A DNA stretch of 64,000 bases from Firm-04 sp045600205 (lineage in GTDB: Bacteria; Bacillota; Clostridia; Oscillospirales; Ruminococcaceae). Within the stretch, counting starts at the first letter, position 1; each line of letters starts with the position of its first letter. The DNA is taken from assembly GCA_045600205.1 (NCBI GenBank), contig JAZRXM010000016.1, positions 77,600 through 141,599 on the forward strand, read 5' to 3'. Below, piece by piece: positions 34,541 to 44,475 of the stretch. Below the pieces are notes generated by a model that did no database searches, had not been told where the DNA came from, and worked only from the letters and a program-made list of their open reading frames with translations. Position numbers and translations under genes: made by a program.

Positions 34541-36967
34541 ATGGCAGGAAAATTCGGCGATCGGCTTGCTCTTTCGCAGAATCGGAGCAAGTGGCGTAAT
34601 GGCAGGAAAAAGCAGGAAGCCAAGCCCGATACCAGTATGAAGATCCGTGCAAACGGTCTGATTATGACGTTAACGCTTGTCATGGCAGGCGTTCTGATCA
34701 TCAATTTGTTCCGCATCAGCGTACTGCAACATGATAAATATACGGATATGGCAAATGCCCGTCAGTTCGGTTCGATCATTATTCCCGCAAACCGCGGTTC
34801 CATCTATGACGCAAATGGCACGATCCTTGCGCAGAGCGCGACCGTATACCGCATTTTCATTGACCCCGGATGCTTCCGCGATGAAATGGCAGATGTAGAA
34901 AAGCGCAATCAGGAAAATGCCGAGAAAGCCGCTGCGAAAGCAAAACAGGGCGAGGAAGCAGAAGCAGATATCGTGGATATCGAATGGCTGAAGCAGAATC
35001 TGGTGGAATATCTTGCAGAGCAGCTTGATATTTCCGAGCAGACAGTAAAAGATGCGATCAATGCGGAAAACAACTACGTGATCCTCAAGAAAAAGGTGGA
35101 GAAAAACACCGCAGATAAAATTATGGAGTATGTTTACGAGGACGGCATTCATCCGCCAAACAGTAAGCGTACCATCAAATTGCAATCTATCAGCCGTCAG
35201 TCGGATACCAAGCGTTACTATCCGCAGAATGAGCTTGCCGCATCGGTCATCGGCTTCAATAATGCGGACGGTGTCGGTATGTACGGTATTGAAGCCTACT
35301 ACAACGACTACCTTTCGGGTATTGACGGCAAAACCATTACCGCACGCGATGCAACGGGCAATGAAATGCCTTATCGCTATTCCAAGACCTACGATGCACA
35401 GGACGGCGATGATGTCTTCCTGACCATTGACATGACCCTCCAGACTTATCTGGAAAATGCACTGGAGGATATGGTCGAAACGTTCAAAGTCGAGCAGAGA
35501 GGCTGCGGAATCATTCTCAATGCGAAAACGGGCGCGGTGCTGGCAATGGCATCGGTCGGCGGCTTTGATTTGAATGCCCCCTATGAGATTTACGACGAAA
35601 AGAAACTGGAAACCATCAATCAGATCGAGGATGAGGACGAACGCAGCAAGGCAATTGCCCATGAACGCGAAGCGCAGTGGAAGAACAAATGCGTTTCCGA
35701 AACCTATATTCCGGGCTCGGTTTTCAAGGTCTATACCGCATCCAGTGCGCTGGAGGAAGATGTCATTCATTATACGGACACCTTCCACTGCACGGGCAGC
35801 ATCCGTGTCGCGGATACGGATATCAACTGTTGGAGAACGTCAGGACACGGCACGGAAACATTTGAGCAGATTCTGACCAACTCCTGTAACCCTGCATTCA
35901 TCAGCATCGGTCAGAAACTTGGCAAAGATCTGTTCTGCCAGTATTTTGAGGCGTTCGGTCTGACCGAGCGCACGGGTATTGACCTCCCGGGTGAAACCAG
36001 TTCCGTATACTGCCCTCGTTCCCGTATGGGTGAGGTTGAACTTGCATCCAGTTCCTTTGGTCAGACCAACTCGCTTTCTCCGATCGAAATGATTACAGGC
36101 TTTGCGGCGGTCATCAATGGCGGCACGCTGCTCAAACCCTATGTTGTCAGCAAGATTGTGGATAAAGACGGCAATGTCGTCATGACCAACGAGAAAACTG
36201 TTCGCAGACAGGTCATCTCCGCGGATACTTCAGCGGAAATGCGTAAAGCATTGCAGGCGGTTGTAGAAAACAACGGCGGTTCCAATGCATACATCAAGGG
36301 TTATAAGATCGGCGGCAAATCGGGTACTGCCCAGAAGCTCATGGGCAAATATACGAAAAAGGATATGAAATTCCTTGCATCGTATTGCTGCTTTGCGCCC
36401 GCAGATGACCCCGAAATCGTCATGCTGATCGTGGCAGACGAACCTTACGGCTTTGACGAGCGCTATTATGGTTCAACGGTCGCTGTACCGTATGCACGTT
36501 CTGTGATGGAGAAGGCACTCCCGTATCTGGGATACTATCCGCAGTATACCGCGGAAGAAGCTGAAAATCAGGATATTGAAGTGGAAATGCTGATCGATCA
36601 TTCCGTGGATGAAGCCAAGGAAATGCTCGAAGAAGCAGGCATGAAGTGTGAAGTGATCGGAGAAGGGGAGATCGTCAACTATCAGACCCCGATCACGGGT
36701 TCCATGGTATCCAAAGGAAGCACGGTGCTGCTCTATACGGGCAATGAAATGGAAGAAAAAATGACGACAGTGCCGTATGTGACGGGACTGACCATGGCGG
36801 AAGCAAACAAAAAACTTGCGGAAGCAGGCATCAACTACGTAGCCAAGGGTGCTTCGGCGACGAAAAAGGATGTCAAGGTCATGCTGCAAAGCATTCCCGG
36901 CGGCACGAATGTTGAGCGCTGGTCAGTCATTTCACTGGACCTCGGTACTGCGGACCAGTCAGGCTGA
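34541..36967 (+). CDS. Class B penicillin-binding protein (FtsI/SpoVD) with two PASTA domains
   Basis: 808 aa from ATG 34541 (GAAAGGAG 7 nt upstream). Order: cytoplasmic basic tail, membrane helix (about 50-70), dimerisation domain, transpeptidase with the SVFK nucleophile Ser393, SCN 448-450 and KSGT 593-596, then two PASTA domains (about 690-755 and 757-805). It cross-links septal peptidoglycan. SpoVD and division PBP2B-type proteins both look like this in Clostridia; as the only PBP of the cluster it is probably the vegetative division enzyme. Confidence 0.93.
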   Translation: MAGKFGDRLALSQNRSKWRNGRKKQEAKPDTSMKIRANGLIMTLTLVMAGVLIINLFRISVLQHDKYTDMANARQFGSIIIPANRGSIYDANGTILAQSATVYRIFIDPGCFRDEMADVEKRNQENAEKAAAKAKQGEEAEADIVDIEWLKQNLVEYLAEQLDISEQTVKDAINAENNYVILKKKVEKNTADKIMEYVYEDGIHPPNSKRTIKLQSISRQSDTKRYYPQNELAASVIGFNNADGVGMYGIEAYYNDYLSGIDGKTITARDATGNEMPYRYSKTYDAQDGDDVFLTIDMTLQTYLENALEDMVETFKVEQRGCGIILNAKTGAVLAMASVGGFDLNAPYEIYDEKKLETINQIEDEDERSKAIAHEREAQWKNKCVSETYIPGSVFKVYTASSALEEDVIHYTDTFHCTGSIRVADTDINCWRTSGHGTETFEQILTNSCNPAFISIGQKLGKDLFCQYFEAFGLTERTGIDLPGETSSVYCPRSRMGEVELASSSFGQTNSLSPIEMITGFAAVINGGTLLKPYVVSKIVDKDGNVVMTNEKTVRRQVISADTSAEMRKALQAVVENNGGSNAYIKGYKIGGKSGTAQKLMGKYTKKDMKFLASYCCFAPADDPEIVMLIVADEPYGFDERYYGSTVAVPYARSVMEKALPYLGYYPQYTAEEAENQDIEVEMLIDHSVDEAKEMLEEAGMKCEVIGEGEIVNYQTPITGSMVSKGSTVLLYTGNEMEEKMTTVPYVTGLTMAEANKKLAEAGINYVAKGASATKKDVKVMLQSIPGGTNVERWSVISLDLGTADQSG

Positions 36968-36985
36968 TCATTTGAGGTGATAAAA

Positions 36986-38428
36986 ATGAAACTCTACGAA
37001 TTGCTGGAGGAACTTCAAACCGCGTTGCCCGATTGTGAGATCACAGGCGTGACGGACGACAGCAGAAAAGTGTCGGCAGGCAGCGTGTTTGTGTGTATCA
37101 AAGGGGCGAAATTTGACGGTCACAGCGTTGCGGCGGAAATGCTTGCCAAGGGCGCGGTCTGTGTCATCTGTGAGTGTGATCTTGGACTTGGCGAGCGGCA
37201 GATCGTTGTAGAAAATACCCGTAAAACATACGGTGATCTGTGTGCGGCATGGTACGGACACCCGGAGCGGAAAATGCGGTTTGTCGGTGTGACGGGTACA
37301 AACGGAAAGACGACCACTGCCACGCTGATCCAGCAGATGCTCAAAGCGGCAGGACACCGCGTCGGATTGATCGGCACCACGCAGTATGAGATACGGGATG
37401 AAATCCTGCCCTCCGTGAATACCACGCCGCTGACGGATGCGTATTTCTCGCTGCTGCAAAAAATGGTGGATGCGCACTGCGATATTGTGGTAATGGAGGT
37501 TTCCTCTTTTGGTCTGGAGCAGTATCGCATCGGACCGACACAGTTTGAGGTTGCGATCTTCACCAACCTGACGCAGGACCATCTTGATATTCACGGCACC
37601 ATGGAAAACTACTATCAGGCGAAGAAAATGCTGTTTTCCCGCTGCAAATATGCCATTGTCAACGGCAATGACGAATACGGAAAGCGGCTGTTCTCAGAAA
37701 TCACCTGCGATAAATGCAGTTACGGTCTGCTGGACGCCGATGCCATGATGCTGAGTGTTGCAGCAAAAGATCCCGTTCTCTGTTCGGACGGCACTGCCTT
37801 TACGCTGTATATCGGCAACGAGGCGATTCCCGTGCAGCTTCGGATGATCGGTCTGTTCAACGTCAGTAATGTGACGGCGGCAGTGGCATCTTGTCAAAAA
37901 CTGGGTGTGCAAATGGATACCATGCTGCGGCTTCTGGCGGATTACGCAGGCGTGCGCGGCAGATGTGAGGTCATTCCCACAGGGCGTGATTTTACGGTCA
38001 TCTGTGACTATGCGCATACGCCTGACGCAATCGAAAAGATCCTTTCAAGCCTGAAAGCCTGCACAAAGGGCAGAATCATTGCGCTGTTTGGCTGCGGCGG
38101 TAACCGCGATGCGGCAAAACGCCCGAAAATGGCGAAGGCGGCTGCAAAATATGCGGATCTGCTGATAATTACCTCTGATAACCCGCGTGACGAAAATCCG
38201 CTGCAAATTATGGCGGAGATCCTTGGCGGACTGGAGGACAGCAAAGTACCGTACATTGCGGAACCGGACCGCGCAGAGGCGATTTTCCTTGCGATGCAGC
38301 AGGCAGAGGCAGGGGATGTCATTGTGCTTTGCGGCAAAGGTCACGAGGATTATCAAATCATTGAAGGCGGCGTCAAGCTGCATATGGACGAGCGTGAACT
38401 GGTCGCAGAGGGCTTGAAGCGTCTGTAA
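36986..38428 (+). CDS. murE: UDP-MurNAc-L-Ala-D-Glu ligase (MurE, meso-DAP type)
   Basis: 480 aa. ATP site GTNGKTTTATL, catalytic ELTQDHLDIHG-like NLTQDHLDIHG, and the DNPRDENP motif whose DNPR residues indicate meso-diaminopimelate as substrate. It adds the third residue of the stem peptide. ATG 36986 follows GAGGTGA by 5 nt. It is 18 nt after the PBP gene. Confidence 0.95.
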   Translation: MKLYELLEELQTALPDCEITGVTDDSRKVSAGSVFVCIKGAKFDGHSVAAEMLAKGAVCVICECDLGLGERQIVVENTRKTYGDLCAAWYGHPERKMRFVGVTGTNGKTTTATLIQQMLKAAGHRVGLIGTTQYEIRDEILPSVNTTPLTDAYFSLLQKMVDAHCDIVVMEVSSFGLEQYRIGPTQFEVAIFTNLTQDHLDIHGTMENYYQAKKMLFSRCKYAIVNGNDEYGKRLFSEITCDKCSYGLLDADAMMLSVAAKDPVLCSDGTAFTLYIGNEAIPVQLRMIGLFNVSNVTAAVASCQKLGVQMDTMLRLLADYAGVRGRCEVIPTGRDFTVICDYAHTPDAIEKILSSLKACTKGRIIALFGCGGNRDAAKRPKMAKAAAKYADLLIITSDNPRDENPLQIMAEILGGLEDSKVPYIAEPDRAEAIFLAMQQAEAGDVIVLCGKGHEDYQIIEGGVKLHMDERELVAEGLKRL

Positions 38429-38449
38429 GCAAATTCTTTGGAGGAATAC

Positions 38450-39496
38450 ATGAAAATCTGGATTACACTTTGTGCTGCACTGCTTTCCATGGTGATTGCA
38501 GGTTTTGGCGGTATTGCATTGATTCCCTATCTGCGGAAAATTCATTTCGGACAGACCATTCTCGATGAGGGCCCCGCGTGGCACAAATCCAAGCAGGGCA
38601 CCCCGATTATGGGTGGTTTCCTGTTCCTGACAGGCAGCGTTGTCGCAACCGGTTTCGGCTATGCCCTTTGGCGGCTGTCGGGCGGCTCGGTGGATGTTTC
38701 TGCGGAAAAGCTGCATACCAATGTCCTGAAACTGACGGCAGTCATTGTATTTTCATTGCTGTTTTCCGCAATTGGTTTTGCGGATGACTACATCAAAGCA
38801 GTCAAAAAGCGCAATCTTGGTCTGACGGCTCTGCAAAAAACAGGCGCACAGCTTGTATTATGTGCGCTGCTTGTGGGCATACTCTATCTGCTGGGCGACC
38901 ACAGCACCATGATCGACCTGATGTTTGTCAAGGTGGATCTGCACTTTTTCTATTATCCGATCGTGATTGCCATGATGTATTACATTGCAAATGCGGTCAA
39001 CCTGACAGACGGCATTGACGGACTCTGCGGTTCTGTGACGGTGGTTTCCATGCTGGCACTAACGATCGTTTGCAGTGCGTTCAGCAATGCGGAACTCGGA
39101 CTGTATGCCTTTACGATTGCAGGCGGCTGTATCGGTTTTCTGGTCTGGAATCTGCACCCTGCAAAATGTTTCATGGGCGATACGGGTTCGATGTATCTCG
39201 GCGGTGCGTTTGTCGGCATCGGCATTGCGTGCAGACTGCATCTTCTGCTTGTACTGATCGGTCTGGTCTATGTACTGGAGGCATTGAGTGTGGTGCTGCA
39301 GGTCAGTTACTTCAAATACACCAAAAAACGCTACGGTGAGGGCAGACGCATTTTTAAAATGTCCCCGATCCATCATCATTTTGAACTTTGCAAGTGGAGC
39401 GAGTATAAAATCGTGACGGTGTTCTCTCTGTTCGGTATTGTCTGCGCCGCAATTGCGGTATTTTATACATTCCGTCACTGCGGCGGCATTCTGTAA
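38450..39496 (+). CDS. mraY: Phospho-MurNAc-pentapeptide transferase
   Basis: 348 aa, about ten membrane helices. Conserved FADDYIKAVKKRN, NAVNLTDGIDGL and MSPIHHHFEL (HHH motif) carry the Mg2+ and catalytic residues. It makes lipid I from UDP-MurNAc-pentapeptide and undecaprenyl phosphate. GGAGGA lies 5-6 nt before ATG 38450. Confidence 0.97.
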   Translation: MKIWITLCAALLSMVIAGFGGIALIPYLRKIHFGQTILDEGPAWHKSKQGTPIMGGFLFLTGSVVATGFGYALWRLSGGSVDVSAEKLHTNVLKLTAVIVFSLLFSAIGFADDYIKAVKKRNLGLTALQKTGAQLVLCALLVGILYLLGDHSTMIDLMFVKVDLHFFYYPIVIAMMYYIANAVNLTDGIDGLCGSVTVVSMLALTIVCSAFSNAELGLYAFTIAGGCIGFLVWNLHPAKCFMGDTGSMYLGGAFVGIGIACRLHLLLVLIGLVYVLEALSVVLQVSYFKYTKKRYGEGRRIFKMSPIHHHFELCKWSEYKIVTVFSLFGIVCAAIAVFYTFRHCGGIL

Positions 39497-39538
39497 ACCG
39501 AATATTCCGTAAATTTACGATATAAAGGAGGCTGCGTG

Positions 39539-40759
39539 ATGGCAGGAACCGTGAAATCCATGAAATCACAGAATTCTGTTTCCCGCACGGGAAGGATCGG
39601 GCGCGGCGTGCGTCTGGTCAAGGGCGATATGGACGGCGCATTGTTTGCGATTGTCATTACGCTGCTGGTCATCGGCATCACGATGATGTTTTCCGCTTCC
39701 TATCCCGAAGCGCTGCAGGACGGTCTGCCCGGTACGTACTACGCCAAGAAACAGGCGATCTTTGCGGGCATCGGTCTGGTGATGATGATTTTCATCGGAT
39801 TGTTCTTTGATTACCATTGGTTCCAGAATCTGGCGATATCGGGCACTGCATTTGTGGTGTCGTTTATCCTGCTCATCATGGTGTTGATACCCGGGCTTGG
39901 CGTCACAAGAGGCGGCTCGACCCGTTGGTTAAGACTCGGCGGAGGCGCGGACAGCGGCTTGCAGTTCCAGCCTTCTGAGCTGATGAAAGTTGCGATCGTC
40001 CTTTTCTTCTCTACGTTGATCGTGCGCAATCTTTCGAAGATGAACACGTTTCAATATGGCATCATTCCGTTTATGATCATGCTGGGTGCGGTCGATTTGC
40101 TGATGATGAAAGAACCGCATCTTTCGGGTACAATCATTATTTCCGTGCTTGCTCTGACGCTGCTGTTTGTCGGCGGAGTAAAGCCCTCACATTTTGCACT
40201 GGTCTGTGTGGCTGGCGTGGCATTGCTCGGATTGGTTGTCCTATATAAAATGAAAGTCGAAGGACTCGGGTACTTTAAAGTGCGCTGGATGTCTTATACA
40301 GACCCGTTCAATCCCGATTATATGAAAGACGAAACCTGGCAGACATGTCAGTCTTTGATTGCAATCGGTTCGGGCGGATTTTTCGGATTGGGACTTGGTT
40401 CCTCCCGTCAGAAGTACGGTTATCTTCCCGAGGCGCAAAATGACTTTGTATTCTCCATTCTTTGTGAGGAATTCGGATTTATCGGTGCGACTACAGTGAT
40501 TCTCCTGTTCTGTCTGCTGATTTTCCGCGGATTCTATATTGCAGCAAAGGCGGATGATAAATTCGGAATGCTGGTCGCAGTTGGCCTGACGATGCACATT
40601 GGATTGCAGGCATTGCTCAACATTGCGGTTGTCAGCAACGCGATCCCGAACACAGGCATTTCGCTTCCGTTTTTCTCTTACGGCGGCACGGCACTGGTCA
40701 TGCAGCTTTGTGAAATGGGCATTCTTCTCAATATTTCGACTCAGGCAAAAATGGACTGA
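39539..40759 (+). CDS. ftsW: FtsW/RodA/SpoVE family glycosyltransferase
   Basis: 406 aa, about ten membrane helices (SEDS family). Conserved GSTRWLRLG, FQPSELMK with the FxPSE motif, EPHLSGT near the catalytic Asp equivalent, and the C-terminal NTGISLPFFSYGGTALV. SEDS proteins polymerise lipid II; this place in the dcw cluster points to FtsW or SpoVE. ATG 39539 is chosen because AAAGGAG is 8 nt away. Confidence 0.93.
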   Translation: MAGTVKSMKSQNSVSRTGRIGRGVRLVKGDMDGALFAIVITLLVIGITMMFSASYPEALQDGLPGTYYAKKQAIFAGIGLVMMIFIGLFFDYHWFQNLAISGTAFVVSFILLIMVLIPGLGVTRGGSTRWLRLGGGADSGLQFQPSELMKVAIVLFFSTLIVRNLSKMNTFQYGIIPFMIMLGAVDLLMMKEPHLSGTIIISVLALTLLFVGGVKPSHFALVCVAGVALLGLVVLYKMKVEGLGYFKVRWMSYTDPFNPDYMKDETWQTCQSLIAIGSGGFFGLGLGSSRQKYGYLPEAQNDFVFSILCEEFGFIGATTVILLFCLLIFRGFYIAAKADDKFGMLVAVGLTMHIGLQALLNIAVVSNAIPNTGISLPFFSYGGTALVMQLCEMGILLNISTQAKMD

Positions 40760-40795
40760 GCAAAGTATATCAACGCAAAAGGAAATGATACTGAC

Positions 40796-41923
40796 ATGAA
40801 AGTTTTAATTGCTTGCGGCGGCACAGGCGGACATATCAATCCTGCGCTGGCAATTGCGGGCATCATTGCAAAGCATCTGCCCGATACGGAATTTCTGTTT
40901 GCGGGTACTCCGACGGGTTTGGAGGCAACACTTGTCCCACAGGCAGGTTACAAAATCGAATTCATTAAGGTTGCGGGTTTTCAGCGTGATCTGAGTTTGG
41001 AAAGCATCGGCAAAAACATCAAGGCAGCTGCGTATCTGGCAACATCAGGCGCACACGCGAAGAAAATCGTCAAGAAATTTGCGCCGGACCTCGCAATCGG
41101 TACGGGCGGCTACGCGGCGGGTCCTGTGATCCGTGCCGCACAACAACTCGGTATCCCGACTGCGATCCATGAGCAGAATGCTTATCCGGGTGTGACCAAT
41201 AAGCTGCTTGCCAAAAAGGCGAAGGCGATCATGGTCAATTTTGAGGAAGCGAAAAAGCTGTTCCCTGAAAATGCCCCGATCTATGTGACGGGATTGCCTG
41301 TGCGCGGCGAACTGATGCGAAAATCACGGGAGCAGGCAAAGCAGATGCTCGGCTTCCCCGATGGCATGACGATTTTATCGTTTGGCGGCAGTCAGGGCGC
41401 AAAATGTCTGAACGACCTGATGCCTGATCTCATTGCATGGCATCAGAAAGGCAATCTGCAAATCAATCACATTCATGCATACGGCAAGCATGGCAGAGAA
41501 TCCTTTGCGCCTGATATGCAGGCAAAAGGCATTCAGACCGACAGCCCGCGTCTGCGCGTGTCGGAGTACATTCACGATATGGATGTCTGTCTGGCAGGTG
41601 CGGATATCGTCATTTCCCGCGCTGGTGCGTCCACTCTGAGCGAACTGGAAGCGGTCGGACGGGCTTCGGTCCTCATCCCGTATCCCAGTGCAGCAGAAAA
41701 TCATCAGTATCATAATGCGATGGTGCTTGGGAAAGCAGGCGCGGCAATTGTCATTGAACAGAAAGACCTAACGTTTGAGGGTCTGCGCACAGTTCTTGAG
41801 GAATTGTATCAGAATCCTGAAAAACGAATGCTGATGGGTCAGCGTGCAGGGGAGCTTGCACTCCGCGATGTGGATGAACGCATCTGGAAGGTGCTGGCAC
41901 CGCTGCTGAAACAAAAGGGATAA
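40796..41923 (+). CDS. murG: UDP-GlcNAc:lipid I GlcNAc transferase
   Basis: 375 aa, GT-B fold. N-terminal ACGGTGGHINPALAIA (acceptor-side glycine loop), IHEQNAYPGVTNKLLA, the second GGSQGA loop and SRAGASTLSEL for UDP-GlcNAc binding. It makes lipid II at the inner membrane face. AAAGGAAA lies upstream. Confidence 0.97.
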   Translation: MKVLIACGGTGGHINPALAIAGIIAKHLPDTEFLFAGTPTGLEATLVPQAGYKIEFIKVAGFQRDLSLESIGKNIKAAAYLATSGAHAKKIVKKFAPDLAIGTGGYAAGPVIRAAQQLGIPTAIHEQNAYPGVTNKLLAKKAKAIMVNFEEAKKLFPENAPIYVTGLPVRGELMRKSREQAKQMLGFPDGMTILSFGGSQGAKCLNDLMPDLIAWHQKGNLQINHIHAYGKHGRESFAPDMQAKGIQTDSPRLRVSEYIHDMDVCLAGADIVISRAGASTLSELEAVGRASVLIPYPSAAENHQYHNAMVLGKAGAAIVIEQKDLTFEGLRTVLEELYQNPEKRMLMGQRAGELALRDVDERIWKVLAPLLKQKG

Positions 41924-42000
41924 CGCACAAAAAATGTTCCTTTGCATACCATAAACCAGAAACGGCAGTTTTTTGCCGAAATGGCTGGAGGTATGCTGAG

Positions 42001-43260
42001 ATGGCAGAGGAAGCTTTACATATTATCGGCGGAAAACCGCTGCACGGAGAAGTCACGGTGCAGGGCGCAAAGAACAGTGCGCTCCCGATGATGGCGGCTG
42101 CGATTCTGGTGGACGGCGAAACGGTGCTGGAAAATGTACCGCGCCTGACTGATGTATCGGCAGCTGCGAGAATTCTGAATGCAGTCGGGTGCCGCACAAA
42201 ATTTACGGAGGAAACCGTTACCATTGACGGACGCTGCGTTTCCGATTCGGAGATTCCCGATGAGGATATGCGAAAAATGCGCTCCTCCATTATGTTTCTC
42301 GGTCCGATGCTGGGAAGGCTCGGGGCTTGTACCCTGACGATGCCCGGCGGATGCGAGCTTGGTCCGCGTCCGATTGATTTGCATTTGGATGCGGTTCAGC
42401 GAATGGGTGCAAGGGTCAGCAAGGAAAACGGCAGGATTGTATGCCAAGGGAAACTTGCAGGGACACGAATTGCGCTCTGTTACCCATCGGTGGGCGTGAC
42501 GGAAAATGTCATCATGGCGGCTTGTCTTGCCAAAGGGGAAACCATTTTGACGGGTGCTGCGAGAGAACCTGAAATTGTTGATTTGGCGTTGTTTCTCAAT
42601 CGGTGCGGCGCGAAGATCACGGGTGCGGGCGAAAGCGATATCCGCATTGTGGGAGTCAGAAAACTCACGGGCTGTACATATCGCGTGATGCCCGACCGAA
42701 TTGCTGCAATGACTTATCTTTGTGCAGGCGCGGCGGCAGGCGGTACCATCTGCGTACAGGATGCAAGACCCGGCGACCTCGAAAGTTGTCTGGCGGCACT
42801 GGAAAACGTCGGATGCCGCATCGGACGGTGCAGTGAGCGGATTTTCCTCGATGCCGGGGTTAATCTCAAGGCGATTCGTTATCTGCGGACACTTCCGTAC
42901 CCTGCTTTTCCCACGGATGCTCAGGCACTTCTGACGGCGGTGCTGCTGCGCGCAAACGGTACGAGTTTGATAGAGGAAACCGTATTCGAAAGCCGATATA
43001 AGCACGTTGGCGAGATGTTGCGCATGGGCGCGCAGATTCGTGTTTCCGGTCGTACTGCCGTGATCTATGGCGGGCATCCGCTGCACGGTGCAGCCGTTGA
43101 GGCTACTGATTTGCGCGGAGGTGCGTCACTTGCGGTTGCTGCACTTGCCGCTGACGGCGAAACCGTTTTGCGGAAATTATGTCACCTCGACCGTGGCTAC
43201 TCAAATATTGCGAAGTCGTTTCAATCTCTTGGTGCAGATGTCCGAAGGACTTCTTTTTGA
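42001..43260 (+). CDS. murA: UDP-GlcNAc 1-carboxyvinyltransferase
   Basis: 419 aa. QGAKNSALP holds Lys24, and Cys118 in MPGGCELGPRPIDLH is the residue alkylated by fosfomycin, so fosfomycin sensitivity is expected. EPEIVDLALFLN and FPTDAQALLTA are further family marks. The enzyme starts peptidoglycan precursor synthesis. Its place between murG and ftsQ is common in Firmicutes. GGAGG lies upstream of the ATG. Confidence 0.95.
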   Translation: MAEEALHIIGGKPLHGEVTVQGAKNSALPMMAAAILVDGETVLENVPRLTDVSAAARILNAVGCRTKFTEETVTIDGRCVSDSEIPDEDMRKMRSSIMFLGPMLGRLGACTLTMPGGCELGPRPIDLHLDAVQRMGARVSKENGRIVCQGKLAGTRIALCYPSVGVTENVIMAACLAKGETILTGAAREPEIVDLALFLNRCGAKITGAGESDIRIVGVRKLTGCTYRVMPDRIAAMTYLCAGAAAGGTICVQDARPGDLESCLAALENVGCRIGRCSERIFLDAGVNLKAIRYLRTLPYPAFPTDAQALLTAVLLRANGTSLIEETVFESRYKHVGEMLRMGAQIRVSGRTAVIYGGHPLHGAAVEATDLRGGASLAVAALAADGETVLRKLCHLDRGYSNIAKSFQSLGADVRRTSF

Positions 43261-43298
43261 TAGTCTATGCGGGAAAAACATGAGGTATGACTGCTGAA

Positions 43299-43442
43299 AT
43301 GTTGAAAACTCTGTGGAAAACGTTTTGATTTGTTGAAAGTTTCCACAGTGATGTTGATTTGCGCCCTGTCAGCGCAAATTCATGTTGAAAACTATGTGGA
43401 AATTGTGGGAAAACAGAGGGATTGCCACTGTATTTCTCCACA
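43299..43442. repeat. Repeat region with DnaA-box-like motifs between murA and ftsQ
   Basis: Two 21-bp copies of ATGTTGAAAACTNTGTGGAAA (43299-43319 and 43382-43402, one mismatch) flank an 8-bp hairpin (43357-43364 with 43372-43379). TGTGGAAAA (43312-43320) and TTCTCCACA (43434-43442) each differ by one base from the DnaA box TTATCCACA or its complement; GTTTCCACA (43339-43347) and TGTGGAAAT (43395-43403) differ by two. Confidence 0.5.
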
Positions 43443-43488
43443 ATCAAAAATTGCGGTTTCGGGATTTTTACGGAAAGGAGTGTCATCC

Positions 43489-44325
43489 ATGCGCGATGTC
43501 GTCAAGACAAATGTGAAACGGCAGCAAAGCAGTAAACGCAAACATCGTCGTACACGCTATCAGGCAGGGTATGTACTGTTGGTGCTGCTGCTGGTGATCG
43601 GCGTGGGCATTTCGCTTTCGATGACACTGTTTTTTAACGTCACAACCGTGGATATCAATAACGAAACGAGCTATGATGACCACGAAATTGTCAACCTGAG
43701 CGGCATTCGCGGCGGCGAAAATCTCGTGCGGCTGGATACAGCGCGTGCCGAGAAAAAAATCGCAGACGCGCTGGTTTATGCAGAAGAAGTATCGGTCCGC
43801 AAGAAATTTCCGAATCACCTTGAGATCACGGTGACAAAATCTGTGCCGATTGCGAATATCACATATAGTTTTGGATATCTGTTGGTCAGCAGTCAGGGAA
43901 AAATCCTCGAAAGCGTGGAACAGCCGCAGGAGGGTCTGCTGATCATTGAGGGCTTTGATCCCGCCACGGATGAACCTGGCGAAATTCTGCAATCCAAGGA
44001 TCCCTCCAAGGATGGTGTGCTGGATACGCTGACCGCCGCGGTCAGTGCCAATCCGGAAGCAGATATCCATTCGCTCAACATGAATGATATCTACTCGATC
44101 GAGGTGCAGTTTGGCGAGCGAATTCATTTTGCTATGGGCAGTTCTGCGGAGGCTTCCTATAAGATCCGACTGGCTGCCAAAACGATCGAGAGCCTGAAAA
44201 CAGGAAAAAGTTACCACATGACCATGGTTGGCAATAACCAGATTTCGGTCATTTCTGACGATTCAGCAAAGATGAGCCGCCGTAATCGAACAGAACAGGC
44301 AACAGATAACACAACGAATAACTAA
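43489..44325 (+). CDS. ftsQ: Division protein FtsQ/DivIB
   Basis: 278 aa from ATG 43489 (GGAAAGGAG 8 nt upstream); earlier in-frame starts lie in the repeat region. A basic cytoplasmic tail (KRKHRRTR) and one membrane helix (about residues 27-49) precede the POTRA domain (VTTVDINNETSYDDHEIV) and the FtsQ beta domain. DivIB/FtsQ anchors FtsL and FtsB at the septum. It directly precedes ftsZ; ftsA is absent. Confidence 0.88.
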   Translation: MRDVVKTNVKRQQSSKRKHRRTRYQAGYVLLVLLLVIGVGISLSMTLFFNVTTVDINNETSYDDHEIVNLSGIRGGENLVRLDTARAEKKIADALVYAEEVSVRKKFPNHLEITVTKSVPIANITYSFGYLLVSSQGKILESVEQPQEGLLIIEGFDPATDEPGEILQSKDPSKDGVLDTLTAAVSANPEADIHSLNMNDIYSIEVQFGERIHFAMGSSAEASYKIRLAAKTIESLKTGKSYHMTMVGNNQISVISDDSAKMSRRNRTEQATDNTTNN

Positions 44326-44382
44326 ATTTGAAAACAAAAATTGTGCATTTCTTCGGAATTCTTGGAAATCTTCGAAAAAAAC

Positions 44383-44440
44383 TTGCATTCAACGAGGAAC
44401 TGTGATAAAATATAGCTATATAACTAGACGGCATAGCTAT
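44383..44440 (+). promoter_or_regulatory. ftsZ promoter with repeated palindrome
   Basis: TTGCAT (44383-44388) and TAAAAT (44406-44411) are 17 bp apart. Right after the -10 lie two copies of the palindrome ATAGCTAT (44412-44419 and 44433-44440) whose starts are 21 bp apart, about two helical turns. This could be a binding site over the transcription start. Confidence 0.6.
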
Positions 44441-44475
44441 GTGTAGATGCAAAGCTATCGAATGGAGGAAATTAG

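Noticed and set aside
43261..43488. Chromosomal replication origin
   Set aside because: No dnaA, dnaN or AT-rich unwinding element is near, and only two motifs come within one base of a DnaA box.
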